Assembly: GCA_000349905.1 (NCBI GenBank)
Contig: KB722741.1
Span: 1,147,368 to 1,211,367 of the forward strand
Reading direction: 5' to 3'
Source of the DNA: Volvariella volvacea V23
Taxonomy: Eukaryota > Basidiomycota > Agaricomycetes > Agaricales > Pluteaceae
Length of the DNA stretch: 64,000 nucleotides
The notes under the pieces were generated by a model that saw only the letters and a list, made by a program, of their open reading frames with translations, searched no databases and was not told the DNA's origin. Of this stretch, positions 33,421-45,608 are shown in pieces. Both the position numbers and the translations under genes were made by a program. Within the stretch, counting starts at the first letter, position 1. The number at the start of each line of letters is the position of its first letter.

Positions 33421-36300
33421 ATGTCTCTGCAAGTTAATCTTTCCAATCGCGACCTCAAGGACGCATACGACAATGTCGTCAACGCAAGAGGGATAAATTG
33501 GGCCATCTTTACCTATGAAGGCGGTACAAATGATCTCAAGGTTCAAGCCACTGGCGATGGTGGTCTAGAGGAGCTGGAAGAGGAGTTCTCCGATGGCAGG
33601 TGAGCCACCTCCATAAGATAGCATCCGATCCAGCGATGACATATGTGGATCATCCCATGATCAATAGGATCCAATATGCTTTTGCACGGGTCCAAGATCC
33701 CAACGTATGTCATCACATTCAGCGTCTACCTTGAGTAAGTCTGACATTTGGCATCGGCTGGACAGAGCAATCTCCCAAAATTCATTCAAGTCAACTGGTG
33801 TGGTGATGGTGTCCCCGAAGTCAAGAAGGGCTTGTTCCACTCGCATTCTGCGGCTGTCGCGCGATTCTTGAGGGGTACCCATGTTGTCATCAACGCTAGA
33901 AACGAGGTCAAAATTATCTACCATCTAAACGTTGGCTTCTGACTGACATCATACAGAGCGATGTGACGCCAGAACTCATTATGTCTCGCGTAGAAGCTGC
34001 CTCGGGTGCTAAATATACCGCTCAGAAGGAAGCCGCTCGTCCTTTCCAACCCATTGCTCCCGTTGGCACTAATTACACCCCAATTGGCCGACCCGATATT
34101 GTTGCTCTGAAGAAGTCCGCGGCTTCCACCCCGACTCCACCCGCGCCTCCACCTGCCGCCAGCAGACCACCAGCTGTGCCCACTGCTCCGAGGCCTACAT
34201 TTGGTGCTACTAAGCCTGTAGTAAGCAAGCCTGCAGTAACCGGAGTTGGCGCTGGGTCTTTGTATGGTCGATCTGTTGTCACCGGATCTGCTCCGAAGGA
34301 TGCCTGGCCCGAGGAGAAGCCCACCCCTGCAGCAGCACCTCCACCACCCCCGGCTGCAAGTCGACCGCCTTTGCCAACTGCTGCGAGGCCAGCCTTCACT
34401 TCCACGACTGTACGTTCGTTCGTTGCTGTGTTTTCGTTGTCGTGACTGATAGATGGAATAGCCCGCCGTTCATCGTGAACCTGCCCCGGTCGTTGAATCC
34501 AAAGTACCGACGAAACCAGCAGAGGAAGACCGAATCGAGCCTGTTGGAACCGCATATACTCCAGTTTCATTACCTGCTCCCAAGAAATTGAAGAATCCCT
34601 TTGCTCAATTTGAACAAGCACAAGCCGCCAGCACTCCGCCAGTTCGTTCCGCGGCTGCTGCGGGTGGACCAAAGAAGTTGACATGGAGCGAGCGTCAAGC
34701 CTTGGCTAAGAAGCAAGCAGACGAAGAGGAGGCGAGGAGTCGTGCTGCGTCGTTTACACCTCCCGCTACCACTCCCTTGTCTGCGAAGCCCACTTTTACG
34801 TCAAGTGCACCAGCGTTTGGTAGGGCGGCTGTCCCACAAGCGACACCTAGGAACTTTGGCGCTGTCAGCAGTCCGGTATCTGCGCCCAAGGCCCCAAGTG
34901 CGACACCGACGAAGGTGGCTGTTGCTGCTGGAGTAGGTGCCGTAGCGGGCGCTGGAGCAGTCGCGGCTGCAGCTCGTGCTTTCAGTGCACCAGAGGCACC
35001 TGTTCCGCCCCCGCCGCCCCAGCCGCCTGCGTTCGAACCTGAAGCGGAACCGGAGGAAGAGGACTGGCCAGAGGAACCGCCTGTTTCTGCTCCTGTAAGT
35101 TTTTATATGCAATCTCGTAGCTTGGGTTCGTGTTGGCTTACCATCGTTGAAGCCGCCTCCGCCTCCGCCACCCCCACCAGCACCACCTCGGTTCACTGCT
35201 CCTGTTCCTGAGCCAGAACCAGAACCCGAGCCAGAGCCAGAGCCAGAGCCAGAGGTGGCACCACCTCCACCTCCACCTCCCCCGCCACCACCACCACCAC
35301 CGCCGCCGCCAGCCCCACCTGTCTCTCAGGTGTGTATTGCCCAGATTTCTTACAGCGTGAAAACGCTGATTTTTGTCTCAATGTAGATGGCCAATCTATC
35401 TGTACGCGAGCCAACGCCCGAGCCAGAACTTGAGCCAGAACCAGAACCACAAGCTGCGACTGCAGCAGGTGAAGGCTATCAGGCCATCGTATTGTTCGAC
35501 TATGACGTATGTCTATTCTTCATTTCCTTCCTTATATGTTGTGGTTTATAATGTTCTTTGATTGAACAGGCAGCTGAAGATAACGAAATCAGCCTCGTTG
35601 AGGGAGAAATTATCACGCAAATCGAGGAAGTGGGTGACGGGTGGTGGTCTGGCGTTAAGAGCAACGGACAAGCGGGATACTTCCCTTGTGAGTATATGCG
35701 CGCATTATCACTCAACACAAGCGGTCTTACTAAAATACTTTGATAGCGAATTACGTGGAGTTAGTTGAGCAACAGCAGTCAGTGCCAGAGCCGGAGCCTG
35801 AACCTGAACCTGAACCAGCTGTTGCACCACCTCCACCTCCACCTCCACCACCCCCTCCGCCACCACCGCCACCTCCTCCACCTCCACCGGCTGCTCCAGT
35901 TGCACCTCCTGCACCTCCGCCACCGCCACCTCCCCCGCCTCCGCCACCGCCAGCGGCTGTGGATGAGGGTATCGTCGCTTTCGCGTTATACGAGTGGGTA
36001 TCATTCAATTGCATCAATGCTTAACCGCTAACATTTGATTTCAAATACTTGACGTTAACGTTACCTTACCTGATTGGCGAATAGCTACGACGCAGCGGAA
36101 GACAATGAAATTTCTTTCAGGGAGGGCGAGAAGATTGTTGAGATTGAACCTGCCTCTGAAGATTGGTGGCAAGGGAAGAATTCGAAAGGAGCTGTAGGGT
36201 ATTTCCCAGGTGGGTCTTTTTTTGTGTTTTTGATTTTTGGTGGCGGGTCGCTGATTTTGAGGGGGGATTTGCAGCAAATTACGTTGAGGTACAGGAGTGA
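33421..36300 (+). CDS. Abp1/drebrin-type actin-binding protein (ADF-H, Pro-rich, two SH3)
   Basis: Eleven exons can be read (33421-33599, 33668-33704, 33766-33906, 33957-34409, 34462-35094, 35153-35329, 35387-35506, 35570-35687, 35747-35993, 36085-36209, 36275-36300). Residues 1-135 form an ADF-homology domain ([20 protein letters not shown], later [19 protein letters not shown] and [11 protein letters not shown]). A long Ala/Pro-rich linker follows with two Trp-acidic motifs, DAWPEEKP and [10 protein letters not shown], like the Arp2/3-binding A motifs of yeast Abp1. Then come (PE)n and poly-Pro blocks and two SH3 domains: [20 protein letters not shown], ending GYFPSNYVELVE, and [20 protein letters not shown], ending [12 protein letters not shown]. 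The protein links cortical actin patches to endocytosis. Yeast Abp1 has one SH3; here there are two. An alternative start at 33394 adds 9 residues. Confidence 0.92.
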
Positions 36301-37118
36301 GCTGAGTGGGAAGGTGGATGAGTGTTCGCGGCTATTTCGATGTTGCGAGGGTGGTTTGCGATAGAACAGATTAAGAGAATATATGAATTGTAATTTGCGA
36401 TGAATTGATGGACAATTGTTTCTTTTATACACGACTTGCCATGTAAAGCAATCAGGGATACCGGTTACAAGTTCGAAACTGCATTGGTATTCATCGCGAG
36501 TTCGATGCACCACTTGGATTACAAGATGAAAAAGGTTTATCGCGTTGGGTATAATGTATGGGGCTGGAAACTATGCACTTCAGGAGAACAAACTCGTTGG
36601 TGGTGCTCTTCTCTTGGCTTTGCTGGTCTCAGCTCAATCTACGATCCATACACCCCTGCATTATTACATCCTTTAAAAGCATCCATTTTGCCTTCCTTGC
36701 TGCTTTTCCTCACCCTCTTCAACCATGCTTGTCCTTGATGATGCGACGCTCAAGGTCGCGGCCGTTGTCACCTTCTACATGTACTTGTATATGGGTGTAT
36801 ATCGTTGACGTCGACATTTGCTTTAGATGACCTTTGAGTTTCCTTTACACCCTTGACTTTCGTTCAATTCTGTCTGGTCATTAGGAACAAGGCCGTTCCC
36901 AATCGTTCCTTCCCGTATACAATTCAGTTCTCAGAGTTGCCTTGACTTACTTCAGAACTGCGTTACCGGGCTATACGTTCGCTGGGGGTGGGACGGATCG
37001 GCAATGTCCGCAGGTAGTTCAGAAGCAGACTGCCAGGCCACAATGCACGTAACCTTACAACCACGTACTGCAATTAACCCTCAGCACCTTTTACACGTTC
37101 CGTTATACGCCCAGAATA
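36301..37118. other. intergenic
   Basis: The 3' flank of the Abp1-like gene and the promoter of the MYND gene. No coding sequence supported. Confidence 0.5.
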
Positions 37119-39404
37119 ATGAAGCAGGGTGCCAGGGTACGCCTGGTGTATGACTCGCTCGGGGAGGTAGACGAAGCAAAGAAGGGCTCCTTGCCGTCCT
37201 TGAATGTGGTAAGACGCGAGGCAGAGATAGGTTAGTTCGTTCCGACAGTATCTCGGGTATGCGAGCCTCTGATTATCTCCACCAACCCACTACGTGCATT
37301 TCCCCGCATTGCCTGAAACGTAAAGTTATGGCAGTTCTTGCAACTGGTTTACAAGCACAAGGACGAGGGGAGAGTGTTATCGTCAGTCGTGCGGCTGACT
37401 CTAGGGCTGAAAACTGGAAGAAAGACTTGATTGACGTGGCTTTCAAATGCATTGCCCGGTTTCCGTCACTATTCCATTATGCGCGCTTTAGTCAGGTTCA
37501 AGATGGTGGGCTTCTGGTGTCGCTGGTGGTGTTACGCAAGATGGGAGTGCTAACCGCTTAATTGATGTTCTACTAGTGCCTGTCGACCTACGTGAAGTTG
37601 TGGTCTGGGCGTTGAATGCGATAATACTTGTGCTGAAGGAGACGCCGAAAGAGGTGCTTTGTGGTACTCGTTATCCAAATTTTATCACTGGTTTTGAAGA
37701 GGAGGCCGTGCTGCATATGGTGCGAGTAGCTTCTTCGGCTGACAACGAGTCTTGGATGCGCTGCTAATGTTTACCTGATGGCCAACTGAAAATAGAGAAT
37801 GAAAACGAGGATAAAGTTGGGCTATCATTTAATGTAAGAGGTCAACAATGGTATATGCGTGCATTTTACTCAATCCCTCTACTCAACGTTGTAGGAGTCC
37901 ACACCTCAACAGACCAGCGGAAGCAATTCCGCACCTTAAGGAGTGCCTCGATATGCGCGAAGAATGGCACCGATTCCGTCCTGACCAACCTCCATTGACG
38001 CTTCCGTACGCTCCAGCCTAAATCCGCGGATTCTGCTTAACGCCGTCTTCTTAGGGCTGTGGTCTATCACTATGGCGAGGCGTTGATGCACACCGACTTG
38101 AAAGAAGCTAGGATTGTATTGGAGAAGCTGTTGGACGAAATTCAGGGACCGAAGGCCAGTAGTCTTGACAGTCCTATTATTTCGAAAATGGCCTTCAATA
38201 TCCGTATCAACCTTGCCTTAATTTATCGCGAGTTGGGACTCGAGAAGCCCGTCTGTGATAGGCATGTGCATCAATTTTCCCTCACGTATACTAGGCTAAT
38301 GGTCTCAGTAGCTACATCGACTGGGTTATCAAGTTCCTCAAGAATCATGATCACTTCATTGACGGGGACGAACTCCGCGAGTTACTCATCAAACCCGGCT
38401 TTGAGGAGCACCCTGTCCTCGTAAGGCTAGGAGGAGAGGAGGGGTTGCAGAAGCTGAGAAATGCGACTCCGGATTACACTCTCTTGAAACACTGCGAAAA
38501 CTGTTTGCGCCGTGAGCCGGCCGTCAAGTTGTTCAGGTGTAGTGGGTGCATGATAAATCATTACTGGTGCGTATGGTTGATGCTGGTGGTTTCCCTTGTC
38601 GAAATGACGAATCGCCTCTATATTCAAGCTCGAAAGTTTGTCAAACAACGGACTGGGGTACTCATAAGTGAGCTACTTTCGCTATTCCAGCTATGTAAGT
38701 CGTACTGACCCGCCACAGGACTGGATGCGTGTACGCTCTACCACACCTGTTCGTCGTACATTGTCCCATGATCTAACCACTCCACAGCATGATCGCCAAA
38801 AAACGAAAAAAGTTCGAAGAGAAGCGACTCACGGATCCCGTCGCCGCGCAGCGCGATGAGGACTTCTTCAGATGGCGCACCAACTACCACATGTTCCACG
38901 CCGAAATTCCAGCTCACGCACTCAACCTCTACCGAGACCCCGGCCGAGCAAAGACGCACGCGATGCTCGTGAGGATCAAGCACAATCCAGAGCCGAAAGA
39001 CTTTAGGCAAAGGTTTACCGTCACGGGAGTTGGAGTATACAAGATTGAAGAAGCGGTCTATATTTTGGATAGGTTTATGTCAGATTCTGAGAGAAAAGAG
39101 ACTATGAAGCAGATAGCACATACAGTGGCGATCAAAAGTATTGCACGTGACTTGATATCCCTGCACATCGTCAACCATCAATCCACCTGGACACATCTGT
39201 GTAAAAAAACACGTTGTATAGATAGCTTGAGTGCATAGAATCTTGGTTTGAAGTAATCGGTTCTGTAGCAGTGACCTCAAAGAACCTGCTGCCCATTTAG
39301 CGATCCGAATAGGTGCAATACTTATGCTCGTGGGGGGGTCAAGTCAGTCTCCCTGCTCTCCCACTTGCAAATTTGCTTCGGACAGCTCTATCTTTTGCAT
39401 ACTC

Positions 39405-40490
39405 ATGGTTTACACCTCTCCAACAAAGGTTGCACGCATTGTTGAGTCCCATCGCCGTGGGGACAGGACCCAGCTCATTGCCAACAAGTTCACCCTCCAC
39501 CGCACCACAGTCACTTGCATTATTCAACACTTCGAGAAAACTGGGGACTATCGTCATGTCTGTGTTGGACGAACCATCAGTATGGACCGGACTTATGGTT
39601 ATTTGGGCCAAGTATGCAGACTGGTACTTGGAATGTACACATGTTACAGAGAAATATGTGGCTAGATACACATGGTAGATAGTCATAAAATACAGGTAGA
39701 TAGATCCTAAGTATCACTGAAGTGACCCACATCAATTCCAATGTGGATACCATCATTTCCAAAATGGTGGATGGCACTTGTCACTCCTCTGTACAAATAG
39801 TTCCAGCATGTACCTACCAGCCCCCCAATCCTCAGATATACATGAAGTATCATTACTCTCTACTCCTAGGTGAGGTGACCTCCATAGCCTCTAGCGCCTG
39901 TAAGGCTGCTGTTCAACAGTNNNNNNNNNNNNNNNNNNNNNNNNNNNNNNNNNNNNNNNNNNNNNNNNNNNNNNNNNNNNNNNNNNNNNNNNNNNNNNNN
40001 NNNNNNNNNNNNNNNNNNNNAAGGTGATGGTGTGGGGGTGCATTACACCAAAGGGGGTGGGCCAACTTCATCGCATTGATGGAATCATGGATGGACCAGG
40101 CTATGTCAATATCTTGCAGGAATCATATCTTGGGACATTGAAAGACTTCGGCATGAAGTGTTCTGGGAAGACCACACCCATATTCCAGCAAGATAACGAT
40201 CCCAAGCACACCAGTGGGATTGCGAAGGCCTGGTTTGAGAAGAAAAAAGTCTGTCGGTTGCTCTGGGCACCATCCAGCCCAGATATGAACATCATCGAGC
40301 ATGTTTGGCAACAGCTTGATGCTTGTATTCATGCCCACAACCCTCTCCCATGCAATAAAGAGGAATTCTGGGAGGCACTACAGGAGGAGTGGTACTTGTT
40401 TCCCCAGGAGGCTCTGGACAAGCTATACAAGAGCATGCCTTGTCATGTTGCTTCCCTGTTGGCAGCTCGAGGTGGGCACACCAAGTACTG
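39405..40490 (+). pseudogene. Tc1-type transposase, interrupted and gapped
   Basis: The N-terminal helix-turn-helix is at 39405: TSPTKVARIVESHRRGDRTQ followed by LIANKFTLHRTTVTCIIQHF. The catalytic C-terminal half lies at 40024-40490: VMVWGCITPKGVGQLHRIDG, then FQQDNDPKHTSGIAKAWF and WAPSSPDMNIIEHVWQQLD. Counting from the Asp of QQD to the Glu of IIEHVW leaves 34 residues between, which is the DD34E spacing of Tc1 transposases. Between about 39550 and 39920 no transposase frame can be followed, and then comes the N gap. The first catalytic Asp is not seen. The copy shown is therefore not a complete transposase, although the gap leaves room for missing sequence. Confidence 0.75.
39921..40020. 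other. assembly gap (100 N)
   Basis: A run of 100 N inside the transposon. The flanks do not align as a continuous transposase, so real sequence is probably missing here. Confidence 0.95.
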
Positions 40491-41068
40491 ATGTCCCGGT
40501 TTGTCTTTTCTCGCTCATTCTTTGTCATTGACACTGACTTCCATTTGTGGCAGGAACGAGCAAAAGAATTGCACATGGCTTTTCGATTGGTATAAGATTT
40601 TCTTTGGTTTGGTACTTTTCGCAGCTCGGGGCTACCTAGATTTAGATTTAAACCTAGTGTAGCTCCTCAATACATGTTGTTTCGTCATCTAGATACATTT
40701 TCGTTGTCACCAGTGATAAGGTGTCAAGCAAGCACGTGACTGTGCAATACTTTTGCTCGCCACTGTACCCTTGTGCATCATGAAGAGCGCAGCGAGAACA
40801 ACCTTCGAACCATTCCAACTGTATGCTTCCTATACAGTGAAGATGGCGATATACAGCCATGGGCTACACAAAGTATGCATTTCTGTTCTCTTCGTGGTGA
40901 TGCTCACTTTCTTACCGCAAGCGCATCAACCCGATAGATCCTGTGTTCGTCCAGCATTTGAAGGAAGTGAAGTACAATCCAGATTGGAAGAAGTTGTTTG
41001 GCGAGAAGAACCCACCGAAACGACTTGTGTGGCCGAATGGACCCAAGGACCGCGAGCATTCATTTTGA

Positions 41069-43811
41069 TGCCCCTTGACCTTTGCCAAATGCGCATTGTA
41101 GTTGTATTCCCTATATGGCGATGTACCGATTCTCTTGTTATGTTTAATTGCATTAGGTAGCCGATAAATTTAATTGTCTTTTCTGTGTACGAACGTTATT
41201 CCATCTCTCAAGTGAACTAGATTGTATGTCGTTCAGAAGAGAAACAGTGAGGGTAACAGTGATGTACATAATTGAAACAAGGATCCATCGTCCCTGAGCA
41301 AAGAAACTATGGTTCACCCAACTAGAATGGTACTACATCAAATAAATAACACACTTCACTATAACGGGAATAAAGTCAGAATGGTTCAACGTGTCAAGGC
41401 AATTAACCCTACAATCCAAGGACCTAATCGAGCGCTCGATTAAGTCCAATTTATTGCTTTTGAAGCAAAGTACTGTAATTAATTTGAATATATGGCTTAT
41501 CTCGGCCATCCCTTGTAAATTGCGGCAAACTCGTTGACAGCTAAGTTTTCGTGACGACATGTGCATTCGGGATCTAATGGCGGTGAACCAGAGATACATC
41601 AGAGCTCTCAGGTGCGCATGTAGGCGACGTTCGGTCCTGTACAAGCATCGGTGTCAGGTACGATAGTATTTCTAGGTCTGATGATCGTTTGTCTACGCGC
41701 ATTCGAGACTTTGGTTTCCAGCACGGCGTTATACGTAATTCGTTTGATTGTCTAGGCCCTGGATCTGATGCTTGTGAGCGTGCAGAAAGGGGAGTTGCGC
41801 GTCCAACGATAGTGATAGCACGACGTGATCGAGCTGGGTCCACAACGGTCTGCAAGTAAAAGCCGCCTCAGGCTGTGGGCATTGCAGATCTGCCCAACCT
41901 TGAGCACTCGAACGCGCAGGCGAAGAATTTGCATTTCGTAGTCAAGGTGGTCATGGTATCGCGACCTTGAAGTGACGTAACCGAATGAATTGGTTGAGGC
42001 ATTAATCGTCCGGAAGTTAATTCAAAGAGTGGACGTAATATTAATTGATGCCAATCATGACATGGACAAGTCTGGGTACCTACGAAATTAAATGTCGCAC
42101 TAGACTCCCGCAGTATAAATTTCATAGATTCATGAAACCACAGGAGATTGTGGAGATCACGCAATGAGCGCATGGTATCGCCACTTAATATTAAATTCCC
42201 AACTCACAATTGTATTACAATGCCTTACCACCTTCGGGGTTGTTCGTTTGCGGCCATGATATTGTCTTTCGGATCCAAATCTAGAAAACAAGTGCTCTAG
42301 AGAGCTTCAGGGAAGGACCATGACGGATTGCGACATAAGTGTGGCGATGGCGAATGAAGATCCGAGGATAAAAAGATGAAAGGCGCGCGGGTTTGATTGT
42401 GGAGACATCTGACTCACCTCTAGCATAGTTTAGCATGTAGCCGCCGCCACAGTATTCAACGAGCCACTGATACAGTGCCCTCCGCTATAGGGTGGTGTAT
42501 CCACATTGCCACATTAGTATCTTAAAATGGGATGGGCCTAGGTTCCTTCCATTTAGCGCTATACTTGACATGGAACAACTACGAACTTTGACGCGACGAT
42601 AAAGACCACCTTCGGAGTTAAGATAGCAGTGTACGCCAGGTACCGAGACTGGGAGCGATTTGCTGTCTCCTCTGGTCTGGCACCGGGAACAGACGAGCTT
42701 CGAAGGCTGAGCTTGTCAAAACTGGCCGCCGCGTGGTTATTCTCGAAGTGGCTGTGCAATCCTCGACGCTCTAGCCAAACAAATGCAAATCACGCTCCTC
42801 CAATTTCAAAAGCTCGGACCCCTTTCCAACGCCACTCAGGTTCACGTACGGCACGCCTTCTGACTGGCCGGGAGCCTCGAACGTGCCGCTCCTTGACATT
42901 TACTCGCTCGCCGTTCCATCAGTTCCTTTTTTGGCTATGATATTTCCAGGGGCGAATGAACTTTGCTCCCTTGAAATTCAATTCCGACGTAATCGTCATC
43001 CAGGGCTGGTCCGTGGTGGATTTGCAGGTGCCGGTGAATTTGATGTGAGTGTCTGCGATGTACACACGGAATGTCGTTCGATGTCGTTGACAGTAGGGCC
43101 TAAGGACCAGCAGGGCGGCTGGTGGTCCTCGGCTGTCCACCCGATAAAAGGAATGTCATACCGATTTGACAGTTCTCAATTAAAGCAACTTGTCAATGTG
43201 CCATATTAATTTTGGCGGGAGCATAGCCATGGTGGTTGTTCGGACGCCCGGTGAGAGTGTGTCATCTTTCGATTTATTGGAACTGACCTGACTCAGGATC
43301 TGCGGTCAAAGATATCGCACCGAATTCTGCAGTTCTTTGCGTTCTTTCGGAGCGCGAGTGGGAGGAACAAGCCACGAAAGGGAGGACATCAAAGGGACTT
43401 TTATTGTCCCCTCCGTGACCCGTCCGCTGTCAAAGTACAAGCCCGAGCTGGGCGAAATATGGTTTGAAAGGCCGTCACCTTCCATATCGGTGTAAATTAC
43501 GGCTGTGATAGCGCAGCACCCATGCCTCACGGTGAAGATGGCAACGATGTGGGGGCTCGAGGAAGGCCGAGAGTGAAGGGTAAGGAGGATCTGCGGCGCC
43601 TTAATGGATCCTGACTTCGCCCGCTGTGGTGAGAGTCACTGAGACGGCAGCTCAGAGAAGCTTACGTAATTGATTTATTGTGAATAACTTCCTGATTTGG
43701 GGATATCGAAGGACTTGGGTTGAATGACAGGCAAGTCGTTGATTGCCTTTACCAAAATGCCCCTTCTCCCTTTCTCTCCGACCTCCATCACCCCCCTCCA
43801 CCGTCTCCGCA
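41069..43811. other. intergenic, AT-rich in part
   Basis: About 2.7 kb without a supportable gene. From about 41330 to 42260 it is AT-rich. Frames around 41640-41870 and 42880-43209 on the plus strand, and 42919-43140 on the minus, are open but match nothing I know and have no clear start or splice signals. The last 100 nt are the C/T-rich leader of F-box D. Confidence 0.4.
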
Positions 43812-45608
43812 ATGAAGACCCACATCCCCCACGACATCTGGGCTCTTATAGCCCAGTTCATACCCGCCTTGTGCTTGCGTGACCTCCTGACCGTCAACAG
43901 CACCTTTTTCCACATTGCAATGGATTGCCGGTATCGCCAGATAAGTTTCGCGTATCTAGATAATCGAACCTTGAAGAGTCTTTCGCGGCTAAGGTGAGTG
44001 CATCCTGCCATGCCTGTGCAGCGGCACTTCATCGCTGCGCCCAGGGATCCGCTCGTGGCTCAGCGCGTTCGTGTGCTGCACCTATACCCGGGATTCCTGA
44101 AGCAGGTGCTGGAGAAGGACAAGGGAGAGAAGGAGAAGGAGAAGGAAGTTCAAAAGTCGCCTTCACGGACATCATTACGAATCCTCTTCGCCGACGTAGC
44201 GAACCAGATCCGCGCTTATATCGAACGGAAGAAGTCCCAAGAACATATAGCGCGCAAATTCAAGACTAGTCAAGACATAATCGCCGCCCTACTCGAGGTT
44301 CTCGGAAGACTGCCCAATGTCACTGACTATCACATAATGTGGTGTGGTCTACCCCCTGTCTTCACTTCCCCAGTTCCCTTCCTCACTGCCGCCCTCCAAT
44401 CAAATTTGCGCAAGCTATCTTTGGAAATATCCTTGGAGAACATCGAGATCCTTCTAGGCCCGGCCTTCTCAACGCCAAAATTGGAAGAACTCGACCTCAT
44501 GGTTCGCGTTGACGGGATACGCTCAACCTTCCAGCAAGAGTGGATAATGCTGGACCATCTTGGGCCAGCAATAAACTGTCTCAACCCATCTCTTCGGTCA
44601 TTGTCGATACAAGCATGGGAACCACTCGACCTCTCTCCGCTATTCCACTCCATCCGACGGATGCCCTTCCTGACTAGTCTTTCGATATCCATCCCTACCG
44701 AGGAGCCACATCTCGGTGATCCGGCGGGTCTAAGCGGCTTTTTGAACCTCCACAGTGGGACATTGCAAGAACTGGCGTTGAAATGCACACACTACGGTGG
44801 AATCGGACCCCGAATGGAGTGCTCGTCGTCGCTGGAAGATTGGATATCCGAAGTGCTCTGCAATGTCTCCCTTGACTACCTGACCAAGCTTGACATCTCT
44901 TCGAGTATGTTTCCTGTCGAGAGTTCGTTGTTGTGCTTGGACAAGCTAGGAGGATCATTGAGCACGTTGTCGATGACCGGGAGATATCGTACGCAGCGGG
45001 ATATCGAGCAGGTGCTGAGGGTGTTGACGAATCAGCGGAGCGGGGTTGATGGCTCAAAGCCAGGCAGCGCTTCGCCATCATCGCCTGTGACTGCGTCGGC
45101 GCCCACACCTACGTCTTGGCCGGGTTGTGATCGACTGAAGATGCTAAGACTAGGTCCAGTTACGTTAACGCCAGACTTGATGGATGCGTTGGCCGTGATG
45201 TTGCCGGGTTTGGTCAAATTGGAGCTCTTTGTGAAGGACGTGGAGTGTGAGGTCATGAGCGAGGATATATGGACCGATGAGGGGAATGTAATGGAGGATG
45301 ATGACTCGATTTGGAGCGAAGGCGGTCATGAGGTGTATGACCATTTGAATCACGTCGTGAGTCTCATTTCTTTGCTTTTTCTTGGGTTTGGCATCAGCAT
45401 CACTTATCACCGCGTGCATATCACTCATGCTATGACATTTCTCTAGGCCAACTTCTGTGAAGTCATGGAAGAGCGCATATACGACGAGTGGCAGCTCAAG
45501 TCATTATCTATCACTCTCCCATCAACTCTTCACCCCGAGTCACAATGTGAACATGACCTCAAACAAGCGATAGCCCGCGCGATACCCTCCCTACTGCACT
45601 GGTCATGA
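43812..45608 (+). CDS. F-box protein D
   Basis: Three exons (43812-43993, 44045-45356, 45447-45608) encode 551 residues. The N-terminus MKTHIPHDIWALIAQFIPAL is the F-box form I-P-x-D-x-W-x-x-I-A-x-F-I-P frequent in agarics, followed by LLTVNSTFFHIAMDCRYRQI and, across the intron, LRDPLVAQRVRVLHLYPGFL. The rest has leucine-rich segments such as LRKLSLEISLENIEILLG and LRSLSIQAWEPLDLSPLF. Near residue 400 there is a Ser/Pro/Thr linker, and an acidic stretch (DEGNVMEDDDSIWSEGGHE) lies just before the last intron. It is presumably an SCF adaptor. This is a separate subfamily from the other F-box genes here, which lack the IPHDIW start. It appears intact. Confidence 0.85.

Larger units (their letters stand above)
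39123..40765 (+). mobile_element. Tc1-type DNA transposon with terminal inverted repeats
   Basis: The ends are inverted repeats of 24 nt with one mismatch: CAGTGGCGATCAAAAGTATT at the left (39123-39146) and its complement at the right (40742-40765). TA dinucleotides flank both ends (39121-39122 and 40766-40767), as expected for the Tc1/mariner target duplication. The element of about 1.64 kb, including a 100-N gap, carries remains of a transposase between 39405 and 40490. It sits inside a coding exon of the MYND gene. Confidence 0.85.
37119..41068 (+). pseudogene. MYND zinc-finger protein gene split by a Tc1 insertion
   Basis: Exons from about 37119 to 39120 encode a helical protein of a type common in agarics: KKDLIDVAFKCIARFPSLFH near 37415, PVDLREVVVWALNAIILVLK at 37580, EKLLDEIQGPKASSLDS at 38120. 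A MYND finger follows: CENC at 38493, CSGC at 38538 and, after an intron at 38567-38628, CSKVCQTTDW. Then MIAKKRKKFEEKRLTDPVAA and FFRWRTNYHMFHAEIPAHAL. At 39121 the frame runs into the transposon and ends early. Past the element, at 40768, it resumes exactly in frame (AHT|LVHHEERSENNL, then TIPTVCFLYSEDGDIQPW) and leads to the end KNPPKRLVWPNGPKDREHSF. The exact N-terminus and the splice after the MYND finger are not resolved. The original function is unknown; MYND domains bind proteins. Confidence 0.7.

Noticed and set aside
34073..34684. 203-codon antisense ORF over the Abp1-like gene
   Set aside because: It is a shadow of the Ala/Pro-rich linker; the plus strand has domain motifs and splice sites in order.
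35147..36024. Repeated Pro-Glu and poly-Pro coding blocks as a possible CRISPR-like or satellite array
   Set aside because: They are in frame inside exons and lack unique spacers; this is protein low complexity in a eukaryotic genome.
39722..40027. ORF spanning the N gap in the transposon
   Set aside because: It crosses undetermined bases and its visible part does not resemble transposase.
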